The notes: generated by a model from the letters alone, not told the origin. A DNA stretch of 64,000 nt from Erigeron canadensis (GCF_010389155.1 NC_057768.1:3656501-3720500), one strand, 5' to 3'. Numbered from the stretch's first letter, positions 21,656 through 34,129 are shown. Numbers and translations are program-made.

Positions 21656-21795
21656 CAGGTACACGTAGTTTATCTATTAGGAAGGCTCCATAGTTTGCGC
21701 GCCTATCTGGCTATCAGCTTTCAATACGTTGGCACCTGCATATCTCATCTACATATATTATGGTGGCAATTTCGTTGATCACATTTTTCCAAGAG
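21655..21795 (-). pseudogene. tRNA-dihydrouridine synthase exon-3 start fragment (copy B, part 2)
   Basis: Landmarks ACAGGTACAC, ATTAGGAAGGCTCCATA and GGCACCTGCATAT match the minus-strand exon start around 23826-23945 of the live gene. The GGCGGGGAA-type codons for the RRGNYG motif are mutated and the frame is destroyed. It continues into former intron sequence (ATATATTATGGTGGCAATTT), which also exists in copy A at about 13400. Together with 19490-19618 it shows a DUS exon split by a 2-kb insertion. Confidence 0.8.
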
Positions 21796-22533
21796 AGAGC
21801 TAAATAATTTCAAAGTGGTGTTGTTTGATTGTACTATCGTAAGCAGTGATAATAAAAATTAAAAGATTATTGTTAGAATTGGAAGGGGTCTCAACCTTGA
21901 TCATGAGCGAGGGCAAGCATTAGTCACATACCGGAAGCCAATAACTAAACCAAGCCGGTGAAGACCACATGTGAACACAAAGCATTACGCTATGCGCACC
22001 AAGCACAAGAGCACCAAAGTCATCTCATCGGGAATCCTTGCAGACTCCACGAGCCAATTAAGGCTCGAGCCTCAAAAGCTGGCCCCTAGCTCCTCAACCT
22101 TCATATAACCTTGATGCCCCCTCTCGGGTCATAGGCTCACGCTACCAAGCCCGGCAATTTTGATTCACCAAAAACATGTAACTTGTTTTTCCTTTGGACG
22201 ATGTGGGATGGCTTAAGTTTTTACTTCTCTACAACTGATCATATTAATTATATAACTTCTTTTACAAAATTAAGAATAATACAGTATTTGCTTTCAATCC
22301 AAGTACCGATCGATTACGTGTTATTTTGGTATTACGAGTAATTAATTTGTTACACATAAATATAACCCAAATCAACGGATGCATAGAATTGTCGAATATA
22401 TAACCCAGGGGATGTCAAAAACTACATGTTCATTATTTTAACGGGAAGTGATATCACATAACGAACATTTCATTTCATAATCACATGTGTATATGGTGTA
22501 GTAATATAAACATTCGCTTACTTGATTTTTGAA
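21796..22533. other. Intergenic stretch with LTR-like remnants
   Basis: Around 21880-22240 the sequence is GC-richer, and phrases such as GATGTGGGATGGC followed by ACTTCTCTAC recall the ends of small plant LTR/TRIM elements. I cannot define both ends. No gene is seen. Confidence 0.35.
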
Positions 22534-22895
22534 AGCAAGGTCGTCTTCTCCCTGTTCGTATCAACTAAAATTTCGGAACGCTAATTTTGGATCAGAAATG
22601 TGATCTAATTATAACTGTTATGGCTTAATACGCCCAATTGCAATTACTTTTGACTATTACCGCTGGACTTTGTGAAGGTCAGGGGAACATTTTTGGCGTA
22701 TACCTAGACGCATATATCTGCAATATCGGTAATATGTTGTAAGTTGTAACTATGTACAACACCTTTAGATGCTCTCTGGATAATTTATCGCGCTAAACTC
22801 TAGTACAAATTATCCTCTGACGCATTGTTTAATTGCAGATTCTAACAAATGGTCTTTATGAATTCTTTATGACTCAACATTACATCGGGTCCTTA
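22534..22895 (+). pseudogene. 2OG dioxygenase exon 10-11 pseudogene (copy C)
   Basis: Homologous to 11345-11700 of the live gene. It includes intron sequence (GTATCAACTAAAAT, CCAATTGCAATTACTT), a decayed exon 10 (the CTGCAATATCGGT landmark at about 22717), and the start of exon 11 (ATTCTAACAAATGGTCTTTA). Exon 10 has lost its reading frame and its donor, and exon 11 is interrupted by a short duplication (GAATTCTTTATGA) and ends abruptly. Exon 12 and the HxD-coding exon 8 are absent. Because introns are retained, it is a DNA-level duplicate. The intact DUS gene lies just downstream in convergent orientation. Confidence 0.85.
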
Positions 22896-23251
22896 TGAAT
22901 GTTTTCAGTATCACAAACACAAACTATATATTATGTCACCAGTAACAGTTTCTTCTGTAATCATATCTAATACATTAAAATCATGTATAAGTAAGAAATG
23001 GACAAAATTGTAACCGGAATTCACCCTCAACTGAAAATGTTGTGTGATTCCAGTAAATACATATTCTGCTTATGAATATTAACTACAATAAGACAGTCAC
23101 CACCAGCTCAAATATTAAAACCAACCCAAGATGGTGAAGTTAAGTATTAGAAGTCGCATACCAGTATTGGAAGTCGTAGACCAATATTAAGCATTTGTTA
23201 CCTCTCTAAGCAATCGTTGTTGGCAGATACATTTTCCAACGAACTTGCCTC
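22896..23251. other. Spacer between 2OGD copy C and the DUS gene
   Basis: About 350 bp, the probable DUS 3' UTR on the minus strand plus degenerate duplicate sequence. Phrases near 23190-23250 (GCAATCGTTGTTGGCAGATAC) match the copy A and B spacers. Confidence 0.55.
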
Positions 23252-26200
23252 CTAAAGAGGTTTTGTAACACCAAGATCCCGGAGACGATTAACCATATCA
23301 TACATGAACTCAAAGCTTAGTTTGGATTGTTTATTAAGATCCTCCCTTACATGTGGATGAACCCTAAACCACTCTCCCAACATCTTATGAACATGGGATG
23401 CAATCATCCTCCATGGCACAGGATATTTCTCACATAGCTTCAAATATTCAACCACTAAATCACCCTGATCCAGATTCCCATCATGATTACCATTTTGAAT
23501 ACCAGACAGCAAATCAACAGTTCTGAATCCAGCAAAGAGAGCAGGATTTTCAAGAAGAGATTCGGCTGAGAGTACTCCATCAGCACCAGTTTGGTCTAAG
23601 CAATTTTGGACATCATCCATATGACGGATATTGCCATTTGCAAGAACCGGGATTTTAAGAGCCATTTTAACTGCCCGTATTGCATCCCAATTTGCTCTAA
23701 TTTTTCTCCCATCTTTTTCATCTCTAGTGCGTCCATGGACTGCAAGAAGAGAGCAACCTGCATCTTCTAGCATTTTTGCATAGTTTAGAGTGTCTTGCAA
23801 GTCTGGGAAGATTCTGATTTTGCAAGAAACAGGTACACTAAGGTTAACGGCTAGTTTTTCCACCAAGGATTTGATAACAGGAAGATTATCCATTAGGAAG
23901 GCTCCATAATTTCCCCGCCTGGCAATACGCTGAGGGCACCTGCATATCGGATCAACATATATTGGTGAGAATTTCAACACATTTGTACAAAAACAATCAA
24001 TAAATGTATCTGGTTGGGGAACTTGCCGGGTTCCAACTAAATGGCTTTTTTAAAGATACTGAAGGAATTGTAATCACAAACCGGGATACAAACCATGAGT
24101 AATGAATTTTCTTTCCATCAACATTCGGGGCACGAGTGATCCTAAGAAAGCCAAGTATATTAAGAATCCTGTGCATTCTAATGATATTCAGTTTGCGTAC
24201 ATATAAGAGACTTTACAGCAGAATGGTACCAACTTTACTATTAGAAATTTTTGAGGAAATTATGTTTCTGAGCATCAATGAGTCAACTCCAACGGGCGCT
24301 CAGGTGGGCTTTTAATAATTTGGGATCCATCCGTCTTCATAAAATATTCTTCATCTTTTAGCCAAAATTTTCTTCACATTTCTGGTTCAATTTGTGGCTG
24401 CCCAGATCCCATAAACATTTTACGCTCTACAAGATATACCTTCTAAAAGAGCTCTTTGGGAAAAACTTGCTGAACTAAAAAACTTGAACGAAGGTATATG
24501 GATTTTATAGGCGACTTAAATTCTGTTCTAAACCTAGATGAAAGGTATAGCTCGGAATTCAACAACTTGCACGAATATGTCATGGGGGTAATCCACCTAC
24601 ATCACAAGCAACTGGGATAAAAAGAAGTCAAATTGATCGAGCACTCATCTCATCAGAATTCATCAATAAATGGCCAAAGGCTTCTTCTTTTGTTCTTCCT
24701 AAAGAAGAATCTGACCATAGCCCAATTATACTAAAAAAAAGCTTCTTTTGATTTCGGGCCGTCACCATTTAGATTTTTTAACTCTTGGTTCGCTAAACCG
24801 GAACTCGTTGAACTGGTCCATTCCCACCTTTCAGGACGCATTTTTTATGAAAGGCCAGATCAAATTCTAGCCCAAAAGTTAGGAAAGCTAATGGAACAAA
24901 TAAAAAATTAGATCAAAAAGGTACAAGATGAGAAGAAGGATCTTACTGAAGCCCAAGACAAACTAAAAGTTTTCGAAGATATTTTGGATCAACGGCCTCT
25001 GACAATTTCTGAAAGTTCTGAAAGGTTTGATTTAGAGGAAGCTCTAACGAGAATGGAAAACTCAAAACTCTCTGATGAAAAACGAATAACACAGTACAAG
25101 TGGGCACGACAGGGGGATGAAAACGCCTTCTTCCATGGTTTTATAAACAGTCGGGTCTCAAAATCAAGGTTTAATGGTTTGCTAATCAACAATATTTGGT
25201 GAAGAGATCCCACGCGCATCAAAACGGAGGTTCATAACTATTTTGAAGCCAAATTTACTGAACAAATGACCAGCAGACCTTATATGAGATGTTTTGATAT
25301 AAAAACCCTTAACCAGTCAGCTGCGGACCATCTGGTTAGTCCTTTCACCATAAATGAAGTTAAAAATGCCACATGGGATTGCAGCAGCGACCGTGTCCCG
25401 GGTCCGGATGGTTTCAACTTCTCATTTATAAAACGCTACTGGGAACTCTTAAATTTGATTTCTTTGCAGTTTTACTGGAATTCTACCATACTGGTCAGAT
25501 CAGTAATGGTTGTGGGTCGTGTTTCATGACTCTTGTCCCAAAAACCTCAAACCCTTCAACCCTAGATGACTTTCAGCCTATTACGTTAATTGGGTGCATC
25601 TAAAAAGTCATTTCTAAAGTACTTGCAAACCGCCTGAAATCAGTTATTGGATCGCTAATATCACCGAACCAATCAGCTTTTCTATCGGGGCGTAACATAT
25701 TGACCGGGCCTTTAATTGTGAATGAATCTTTATCTTGGATTAAAAAAGGGAAAAAGAGATACATTTCTACTTAAAATCGATTTCGAGAAAGCTTTTGATT
25801 CAATCAGTTGGTCCTTTATCGATTCTGTTCTACAGCAAATGGCATTCCTTGACAGGTTGCGCCTTTGGATTTGAGGAATCCTTCGATCCACCTGTACATC
25901 TATTCTCGTCAATGGTGCACCAACAAAGGAATTTAACTGCTCGCGAGGCATACCACAAGGAGATCCACTGTCACCGTTCCTATTCATTCCTGTCATGGAG
26001 TCATTTGCAGCAATGATAGATAGGGCTGTCACTATGGGGATATTCGCCGGTCTAAAATTACCCTCAAACGGACCAATTCTATCTCACCTACTATTTGCTG
26101 ATGACGTGTTGCTTATGGGGCGATGGTCAGAAACAGGTATCACTAATATCTTCAGACTCATGACTTGCTTCGGGCCTTAGGATAAATTTGAACAAATCAA

Positions 26201-29020
26201 GCCTACTTCGGCTCGGGGTTGATTAATTACGAGTTCAAACAACAGCCTCTACACTCAAACTTTCAGTTGGAGCTTTACCTTTTAGCTATTTAGGCTTAAC
26301 TGTCGGGGGAAAGATGAACCCTGTAAGGAATGGGAAACTGGTGATACAAACCTCTGTAAAAAGGTTATCACGTTGGAAAGCAACCAAACTCTCGGTTGGT
26401 GGCCGAATCACTTCAATCAAGTCTGTGCTTGATAACTTACCTGTTACTTCTTTTCCCTATTCAAAGCTCCAGCAAAGGTACTCGACTCCCTCGAAGCCAT
26501 AAGGAGGAATTTCTTTTCGTATGGTAATTCCGAAAAGCGTCACATCAATTGGGTTACTTGGGATCATATCACTAATCCCATATCTTAAGGAGGTCTCGGA
26601 TTGGGGTTGGGTAAGCTAAAGGATATCAATCTCCCTCTTTTGAGTAAATGGTGGTGGGGTCTAAAAACCGAACCAAATAGTTTGTGGTGCCGAGTTGTTT
26701 TATCAATTCATTCTAATTCTAGAGACAGCTCACTACTACCTCTTGCTAGAAAGACATTAGGTACATGGGCCACAATAGTTTAATTAAATCTTATGGCTCG
26801 CTCTCAGAGTATGTTACGATCCCACATCGGCCAAGTATGAGATTGGTTGGTGGTTTATAAGTCAAGGTGTCCCTCCTCCTTTGAGCTAGCTTTTGAGAGT
26901 GAGTTCTACACTTAGCTTATAAATAAGTTATTTGTTTTCGGTTCATAAAAAAACATTACAGGTACCCCCCAAGATGGGAGTCTTATACGTTTTTGGATAC
27001 ACTTAGCATTATTCCTTCTTGAAGCCAATAAAGGTTGCTTACTTAAAGACTGGCGTCCTCTCTAAGCACAATCAGCCCATTGGAATTGGGGATGGGCAAC
27101 TGCGCTCTCTTCGGATGTAGAAATATCACAGTTTACACAACTTTCTTGCCTTATTTCAACTGTACAATTCTCAGAAGAAAGTGATGAATGGAAATGGAAA
27201 GCTGATTTGGGCTTTTTACAATGAAGTCGGTTAGAAAGGCTATCCAAGAATCACGAATAGGCCCAACAACTTGGATACTTCAATGGAATAAATGGATCCC
27301 TCTAAAAGCAAATGTGTTCATTTGGAGGGCTGAGATGAACAGAATCCCAACTAAAACAGCCCTTCAAACCCAAAACATCCATTTACTTGACATTTCTTGC
27401 TCATGTTGTGGAGAAAGAGAAGAGACTACCGATCGTCTACTCATTTGCCTCTCAGATTTGGAATTTCATTAGTTGCTGGTGCAGGATACCCCAAATCTAT
27501 GCCTTTCAAGTTCGAGACCTTTTGCAGATTCACAATCACTTACAATCATCGCCTAAAAAACGGAATACTATCCAACTCATAATTGTTTGTGCATGTTGGC
27601 ATATACGGAAAGCACAGAATGATCGCATTTTTAACGGTGTAACCGACCCGGGCAATGGATATTTGAAGAAATCAAAGATATCTCCGTCATGTGGTTGTCT
27701 ACGAGATCAAAGTTTGGATCCTTGGATAGAAATGATTGGTCTTCTTTTAATTTTTAAACTTTCTGCAACTTTTGATTCAAAGTTTTTAGTTTCAAGCTTT
27801 GTATATCAAGCTTCCTGCTTGTTTTTAATATATAAAGTATGCTGTTCAATAAAAAATCTTAGAGAAATACACTTTTCACTAGGTAATCATATGAAAACTA
27901 GAGATGGCCATTTCAGAACATTTATGTTAAAATTGAGATGTTATTCTCAAAATGGTCACAAATGCCTAAAATAGAAATTAAAAATAACCGGGTTAAAGAG
28001 GTTAAAAGTCGCCTATGGCCTATATATTTAAATGTGTTATGCAACAAAGCAAATTTTATTAAATGTTTTGATTGCCGATAGGTGTGACTAGTCGAATCCA
28101 CTGGGCCTTGGCATCGAATATTTAATAACCAAAAAGGGTAATACGCCAGAAAAAGACCTACTGGGTTGTGGCCTATGAACAATAGAATTCTAACTTGTCC
28201 ATACTGCAAGGGCATTTGAAGTTCTACTTAGGCAACTTCCAATATGGGTCGGGTTAAAATCTCAACTCAAAGTCTAACAAAATCATACTTCAAATTGAGC
28301 TAATTACAAAAAAAAAAGATAAGAAAAAGAAACTGATATAAGTTACCCCAAATTGATGTCAACATAATCACAATAAGCCTCCACTCGTCGCGCTGCTTCT
28401 AACAACGTCTCGGGATCATTAGCACAAAACTGAACGAACAACGGTCGGTCTTCCTGCATACGTAACAACATTATTACATTAACAAACCACACCATACAAA
28501 AAAACATAAAACATTTAACATAAATGTAAAATGTAGTCAGAGTCACTACCTTGCAGGTAGTAAATTCCTGAGACCTATACTTATGGTTTTCGGAAAATAT
28601 ACGAGAATGAAGCATAGGTGTATAAGCAGCTTGAGCTCCATATTTTCGACACAAAATACGAAACGGAAGTTCGGAATTATCAACCATTGGTGCAACTATG
28701 AATTTGGGTTCACCGATTTTTAGCCACTGAGACCAGGCTTTTTCGACCCGGTCTTCTCGGGTCATAACTGGGTTTAGAAATGGAGGTTGTTCAGGTGGTG
28801 GAGGGGGTGTTTCTGAGCAGAGATTGTCGGCAGTGTTGGCGACGGAATTTAGGGTTTCGGTTAGAGTAGAGAAAGGCATGATTAGTGGGTGGTTGGTGGA
28901 AAGATGGGATATTGTGGTGGTCGGGGATTTGAAAATGAATTTGAATTTCATTTGGTGGTGGTGGTGACGCCCATCGCCGCCGTAATGAGTTTTGGAGGCA
29001 AAAAAGGGGTTAAAAAACAA
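23252..29020 (-). CDS. tRNA-dihydrouridine synthase (DUS1-like), three exons
   Basis: Exons on the minus strand are 29020-28550, 28453-28347 and 23939-23252. Junctions are GT-AG, phases agree, and the sum is 1266 nt, or 421 residues. The protein has the Dus TIM-barrel blocks in order: FIVAPMVDNSELPFR (FMN-binding start), LFVQFCANDPETL, DYVDINLGCPQRIARRGNYG with the catalytic Cys at the exon 2/3 junction, PVSCKIRIF, LLAVHGRTRDEKDG, PVLANGNI and GADGVLSAESLL. This is the family that reduces uridine to dihydrouridine in the tRNA D-loop (eukaryotic Dus1, positions 16/17). The start is uncertain: Met at 29020, 28951 and 28879 are in frame, and a basic Ser/Thr-rich stretch from 28951 could be an organelle transit peptide. 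Intron 2 is 4.4 kb because a LINE sits in it. The protein ends without the Lys-rich tail I recall for Arabidopsis At3g49640. Confidence 0.9.
24270..27860 (+). mobile_element. Degenerate plant L1-type LINE inside DUS intron 2
   Basis: Pieces of one non-LTR polyprotein can be read in shifting frames on the plus strand. They are endonuclease remnants near 24480-24760 (GDLNSV, and IDRALISSEF further on), the linker with ARQGDENAFFHG (near 25105), the RT start with VPGPDGFNF (about 25395) and LVPKTSNPS-LDDFQPI (about 25535), the RT core with KIDFEKAFDS (about 25773) and GIPQGDPLSPFLF (about 25948), the catalytic LLFADDVLLM (about 26090), and a C-terminal zf-RVT block with WKWIPLKANVFIWR-like order and CSCCGEREETTDRL (about 27290-27440). 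Many stops and frameshifts show that it is dead. It lies antisense to the host DUS gene. The 5' end is not definable, and it is probably truncated. Confidence 0.88.
26812..26960 (+). mobile_element. TRIM-like or solo-LTR insertion within the LINE
   Basis: A 149-bp stretch beginning TGTTACGATCCCACATCGGC and ending CATTACA interrupts the LINE frame between the RT and zf-RVT parts. The TCCCACATCGG phrase is common in small plant LTR elements. It has a TATA-like GGTTTATAAGTC inside. I cannot show a clean target duplication, so the exact ends are provisional. Confidence 0.45.
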
Positions 29021-29576
29021 CGGTTTGGGGCTGTTGATGAAGAATGTGATATGTTGTTGGACCGGGTCCAGCCGAATTGCTGTGTCCCTGTGTTTAGAAA
29101 ATTAAAGTAGAGTAGAGATGAGCACCAAATTCTATTCGGGTATTGTCACGTTCCTCGTAGTATCAAGATATAATACCATTTGGGAAATGGGATTGATATT
29201 ATGTTTTGGGTATTTTGAGGGTCGGTTTATATTGGTATCAGGATGAGTAAAAGATGGTATAACGACAATCTTTAAATTGAGGTTAAGGTTGATCTACTTT
29301 GATTTATACTTGTTCTCATCATTTAAAGTTGATCTACTTTGATCGCCCCAGTGATGAGTTTTGGAGGCAAAAAAGGGTTACAAAATTGTTGTGTTGGACC
29401 GAGTCCGACCCAATTGTTGTGTGCCAAATTAAAGTAGTATCAAGGTATCATTGGGGAATGGGATTGATACTATGTTTTGGGTATTTTGGGGATCGGTTTA
29501 TGTTGGTATCGAGAATAGGACGGATTGTATAAGGACAATCTCTAAATTGAGGTTAAGGTTGTTATACTCTTATTTA
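28985..29576. repeat. Imperfect tandem duplication of the DUS 5' region
   Basis: Sequence 28985-29300 and 29348-29576 share ordered landmarks: ATGAGTTTTGGAGGCAAAAA, GTTGTTGGACCG, ATTAAAGTAG, GGGATTGATA, ATGTTTTGGGTATTTTG, and AAATTGAGGTTAAGGTTG. The first copy overlaps the DUS N-terminal coding region on the minus strand. The second lies upstream and carries indels. The DUS promoter therefore sits in a duplicated block. Confidence 0.8.
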
Positions 29577-30662
29577 TACTTCATCTGATCATTTAATTCG
29601 TTCCGTGGTTGAAATGCTTACACAATACATCTTTTTCTCATCACTTTTTTTTTGTCACTTAGCGCGAATAAGCTCATTGTTAGCTTGGTTGTCATTCGAA
29701 GTAAACAAAAACCTGTAGCAAGTGTCACAGAGATGAACATAATTGGTAAAATTAAAAGTGTGAAAGCTCAAATTTGAGTGAATGAAATAATATGGTGTAT
29801 TCATTTACAAATCAAAATTTATGTGGAAATCAAGAGATAATTTTTGGGTCATTAGATAAAAGTAATCTATGGTCTAGATTTGATATTACCATCTTAAAAA
29901 AATATACCCATAGGGGTGTTTTGGTCTTCTGGTAAAAAAGAAAAAAATCAATCTCACACAGTCGCAATCTTTTTTCTTTCCCCCACCCGACCATAACTCA
30001 CAGTCACACGCACAATCTTTTTCTCTCTCAATTCTGGCAGCGACCACCGTCTCTCATCAGACCAGCATCTCTGACCACCATCAACAGTGGAACCCATACC
30101 AAGGGAACATACATAAATACATACTTTCTATGAAATTGTACTGCTACCTTGACCTAAGAGCTTACTTAGAAATATAACTCCACATAATATGAAAATCTGA
30201 ATATTATATCCTCAGATGCTTCTAAAGGTTTTATGTGTAAGATTAGTTTCTTTTGAGGTAGATAAGAGGTCTCTAGGACCATTAATTTGAAGCATACTCC
30301 ATCATGTACAAGATAAAAGATAGAGATTATTACTTGTGAATGCTACTAAGTCTGACCAAATGTCTATGTTATGTAACAATCTTGTAAAATATTTATGCAA
30401 TGTAATCAAGCTACAAAATATGTGTAAGCAATGTAAGCTACCGGCCAAACCGGTCAAAATGCTTACGTAGCAGCACTGACTCGCCATTTAATCAAATATG
30501 GCTGCTGACTTGGAAAAAATTACTTATGTTTCCCTGCTAACTCATCTCCATCTTTACCACCCAATTCACTATATATATATATATATATATTATCATCATC
30601 AAAACTTCTATCAACAAATACCACCAAAAAAACAAATTTGTTAGAACTTTGATCATCCATCT
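29577..30662. other. Intergenic stretch with no recognised gene
   Basis: About 1.1 kb with short frames only. A (TA)n run lies at 30571-30590. I see no RNA gene and no transposon domain. Confidence 0.5.
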
Positions 30663-31680
30663 TGTTGAGTCCCAATGCTATTTGTAAATTTGGTGATGAC
30701 AAATCTGATATATAAACACTTAGTAATCTTTTGGTTCTTGTAATCTAATCTGGGTCAAACTAAGCTGACACAGCTTGCGATCTGTAACTGACCCAGATTA
30801 CGCTTCATACTTTGTAATTGTCATATCTTATGGAAGCAAGTGTTATTCAAGCTGCATCAAATGGTCATAGCATTCAGTCCAAGTCAAAGAGGAGGATTGA
30901 AGATAGAAGATCAAGTTGTAGGTGGAAGACAGCTTGGGATTAGTAGTCAGCTTGGAAACACTTAGACGAATTTGCTCTTGACAAACGAGCAATCTGTATC
31001 TAACAATCAGTGAAGATTACAGCTTGGATTTGTTGATAAGGACGTATGACGTGACTAGGAAGGTTCCTAGAATCTGGGTTGGTGGTTTATTTACATATGC
31101 ATGTCCATACTCTCATTGGAGGATCAAAATGATGTGATGCAGGTTTTGGGGACCACAAGTACGATGAAGGCACGTTCCAATATTCCCTGATCATCCAACA
31201 AAATTTATATATGTGGCATATTTGGACACCAAGAGTAATTGAAGCTTTCGCCTATAAAAGCTTCAATACTTGAAGGCATATGAAGCACATTTTTCTTTTA
31301 AATCTTCTTCACAAAAGTTCTCTGTGCTCTTATACACAGCTTCGTCTGTGAGAAGTCAGCCTAGGCTGCTTCTCTTGAGCCAGAATTTTCTGATTGTTGT
31401 TTGTCATTTCATAGGGTTGTTTAGATATTCTAGGTTATCTTATTTCCGCAACAACCCTGTAACTATTTGTATAGATTAAATCTTAATAAAGGATTACATT
31501 TGAAAACGCAATTTGTGTTCAAGAATGTTTATTTTGCTTTACTGTTTTATTGATTCCTACTTACTGCATTAAGTTATATCTATCTTTCTGAATCTCTAAA
31601 ACCATTTTCTTAAAAATTAGTTAAGGAAAAACGAAAGGTTGAATTCACCCCCCCCCCCCTCTACAACTATTTGTGTACAT
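30663..31680 (+). mobile_element. Possible solo LTR or LTR fragment
   Basis: It begins TGTTGAGTCCCAATGC and contains GGTGATGACAAA near the start, a phrase I associate with plant Copia LTRs. It has a polyadenylation-like AATAAAGG near 31484, and GAATTCACCCCCC followed by CTCTACAAC near 31640-31668, also typical of LTR 3' ends. No internal retroelement ORF follows. No target duplication was found. It may be a decayed solo LTR. Confidence 0.4.
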
Positions 31681-33302
31681 GATACTTTGGTATTCTGTTA
31701 CACCTCTGGGACATAACACATCCATATACACAAAACACATACCACCACATGTATATACATGCATAAAACAACAAACACATTATAAATCCCAACAACCCCA
31801 ATCCAAGAAATTCAATATTCAAACTCTCACGTTTGTTCTCACTTTTAATGCTCTTAATTGGAATGTCTATCTACGCAATCGTACCACAATAAAATTTATA
31901 AAGGATTAAGAAAACACACCATACTAAAAACAAAATACGATATTTTGAAAATGGGGCATTAAATATGTCTTGCTATATGTTTCTTCATTATTTCTCCGGT
32001 AACTAAAAGTGCTTGCCAAAATGTTTTTATGTTTTTCCGGTAAATATAGCGGTGCCAGAGCTTCGATCGGTTTTTATGGTTCGGTTTTTGATATGACCAA
32101 ACCATAACTTTCGGTTTCAAAAAACCAAAACCAAAAACCATTGGTTTTTTCAGTTTTTGGATATTTCGGTTTGGATTTTTTGGTGTTTATGGACTTTTTG
32201 GTTTTTGGTTCGGTTTTTGCTAACCCCTAGCAGCCATGTTAGATTTTTAAAATTAATAAAAATATAATGGTAACCTGCAACCTTTTTAGCAAGTCACCCA
32301 TTATATTTTTCGGACAAAATTAGTAGTTAATTACATTAATAAACATTTTGCGAGATCATTACATAGATATTTTGTCATATTTAGTTACACTCAGAGGTCA
32401 TAATCCCTATCACTGTATTGTCGAGTTTAAAGTATGTAGAAAAGGAAGGGAAGGAAGAGAATAAAGAGTTAAAGAAAAGAGAAATAGTTGTCTTATCTAC
32501 ATTCTTTAGTTATATGGAAACTAAAAGAAAAAGGAAAGAAAGTGGTAAATTATTCATATTCTTACGCGGAAAGGAATGGAAAAGAAATAGAAATGGATAT
32601 CCATACTCCTTTATAAAAATTATCGCACCATCTATTTCTAGAAATAGTTACACAATAGTTACATACGGAATTACTAAATTACCCTTAATAAACACCCAAT
32701 CTGGAAAGAGTTTTTATAAAATACCAAATTTGCCCTTAATAAATTAATTTACACTCTAAACCTTTATTTTAATAATTAACTAGATTTTAGACCAGTGTCT
32801 AACACTGGACACGGGGTTTACGATATTATCAATATTAGATTTTCATACATTTAAATCATAAAAGTTTATAATTTTGAAGATGTACAGTTCTAAGTGTTAT
32901 ATTTTGCAAATTATAGTACAATGATCATAGGTTCATCACTGTCATTATTAACTGAGACATATTGATGGAATTGTTTACCGTAGTCATTTCACAAATCACA
33001 AATTTTCATTCTCTCAAATTGATGGTTAAAAATAAATATAAATTAAGTTTCAAAGTTAAAAAGTATAAATTATTGATAAAAAACAAAAATGTGTAAATTA
33101 AAACTTTTTCTGCAAATTAATATAAATACTAATATAATAATATATTTGGATAATGATTATTAAAATTTTTAATTTATGTTAATCTAAATGATGACATAAG
33201 CGAGAGTCGGTTTGATGAAATTGAACGATTTAATTGGTTAATAAATCATTAGTTCAACTGTCTTATAGTATATATTAAGATTAAGATTAATATTAAGATA
33301 CT
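31681..33302. other. Intergenic repeat-rich stretch with no recognised gene
   Basis: This contains a GGTTTTT/CGGTTT low-complexity block at about 32060-32220 and a repeat at 32640-32780 shared with 13735-13850. It ends in very AT-rich DNA (32950-33300). The longest frame (about 32418-32747) is Lys/Glu-rich low complexity and I do not believe it is a gene. Confidence 0.5.
32060..32222. repeat. Low-complexity CGGTTTTT-type repeat block
   Basis: Irregular repeats of GGTTTTTGG, TTCGGTTT and the complement AAACCAAAACC give both direct and inverted matches across about 160 bp. Confidence 0.75.
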
Positions 33303-34129
33303 TGATAAACGCCTAATTCGTCTAATCTTAAAGTATGAAAACGAACATGTTTTGTGAATGTTAATAGACGATTAGGGCGTTTTTATGTTTGTTTAAGTGT
33401 TTCAGGTCTTTGGTGACAAATTGAAGTTAAATGGATCATTAAGAAGTCAAGCAAAGTCAAGAATCAATGATGAAGATTATAGGCTAGGTTTTCTTTGATC
33501 ATTCTCATGTGAACAATTATGTAAGACTTTTATGTTCAACCTTTCTCATATTCTTGTTGGATTAGATGTTTAATTCTTAATTATGTTTTGCATCTAATGT
33601 TGTTTGGATTTGAATGAATGATTACATGTTTATGACTTTGAATGAATTTCATCCATCTTTTGGTTCCAAATTATTGTTAATCATGGATTATTGAAAGAAT
33701 CTCTCATGAACTTGTAATTCTATGTTAATGAATTGAAAATCTAGTTGTGTCAATTCCTCGGTTTTTCGTTATCGTGAATCATCACAACCGATTACTTTAG
33801 TTCTTGAATTCATTCATTCCAAACATTATAACGAATCATGTCTATGTGATTTCCAACGAATATAAGTTAGGTTACATATTTGAAAGCATAATTGGGAGCA
33901 TGAGAATGGTCTACTTTGTTAATTGAAATATTTTGTTAAGTTTATGCTCAACTTTAGTTTTAATCAAACAAATCAATCAATCAATCAATTTTAAGTTTAT
34001 GTTTAGTTTAATTAACTTTGTAAATTGTTTAACACTTTCCCTTGATTCCTTGTGGATACGATACTCGACTTACTCAAGCTAATTAATGGTAATTAGTTTT
34101 ATTTTTGATCGGTCCAACGACAACGATCA
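33303..34129 (+). repeat. Athila-like 5' LTR with internal deletion (LTR1)
   Basis: 827 bp, against 1101 bp for LTR2. The missing 274 bp correspond to 44932-45205 in LTR2, bounded by the 8-bp direct repeat AGAATCAA. The deletion removes the TATA-like element and the GC-rich motif cluster of the promoter. Elsewhere the two LTRs look nearly identical over long stretches. Confidence 0.93.

Noticed and set aside
24984..26783. Several separate small plus-strand genes between 24.9 and 26.8 kb
   Set aside because: They are consecutive pieces of one broken LINE polyprotein in different frames, including the FADD catalytic box.
32418..32747. 109-codon Lys/Glu-rich frame
   Set aside because: Low-complexity purine-rich DNA (AAAGAAAAGAG type). 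The end overlaps a dispersed repeat shared with 13.8 kb.
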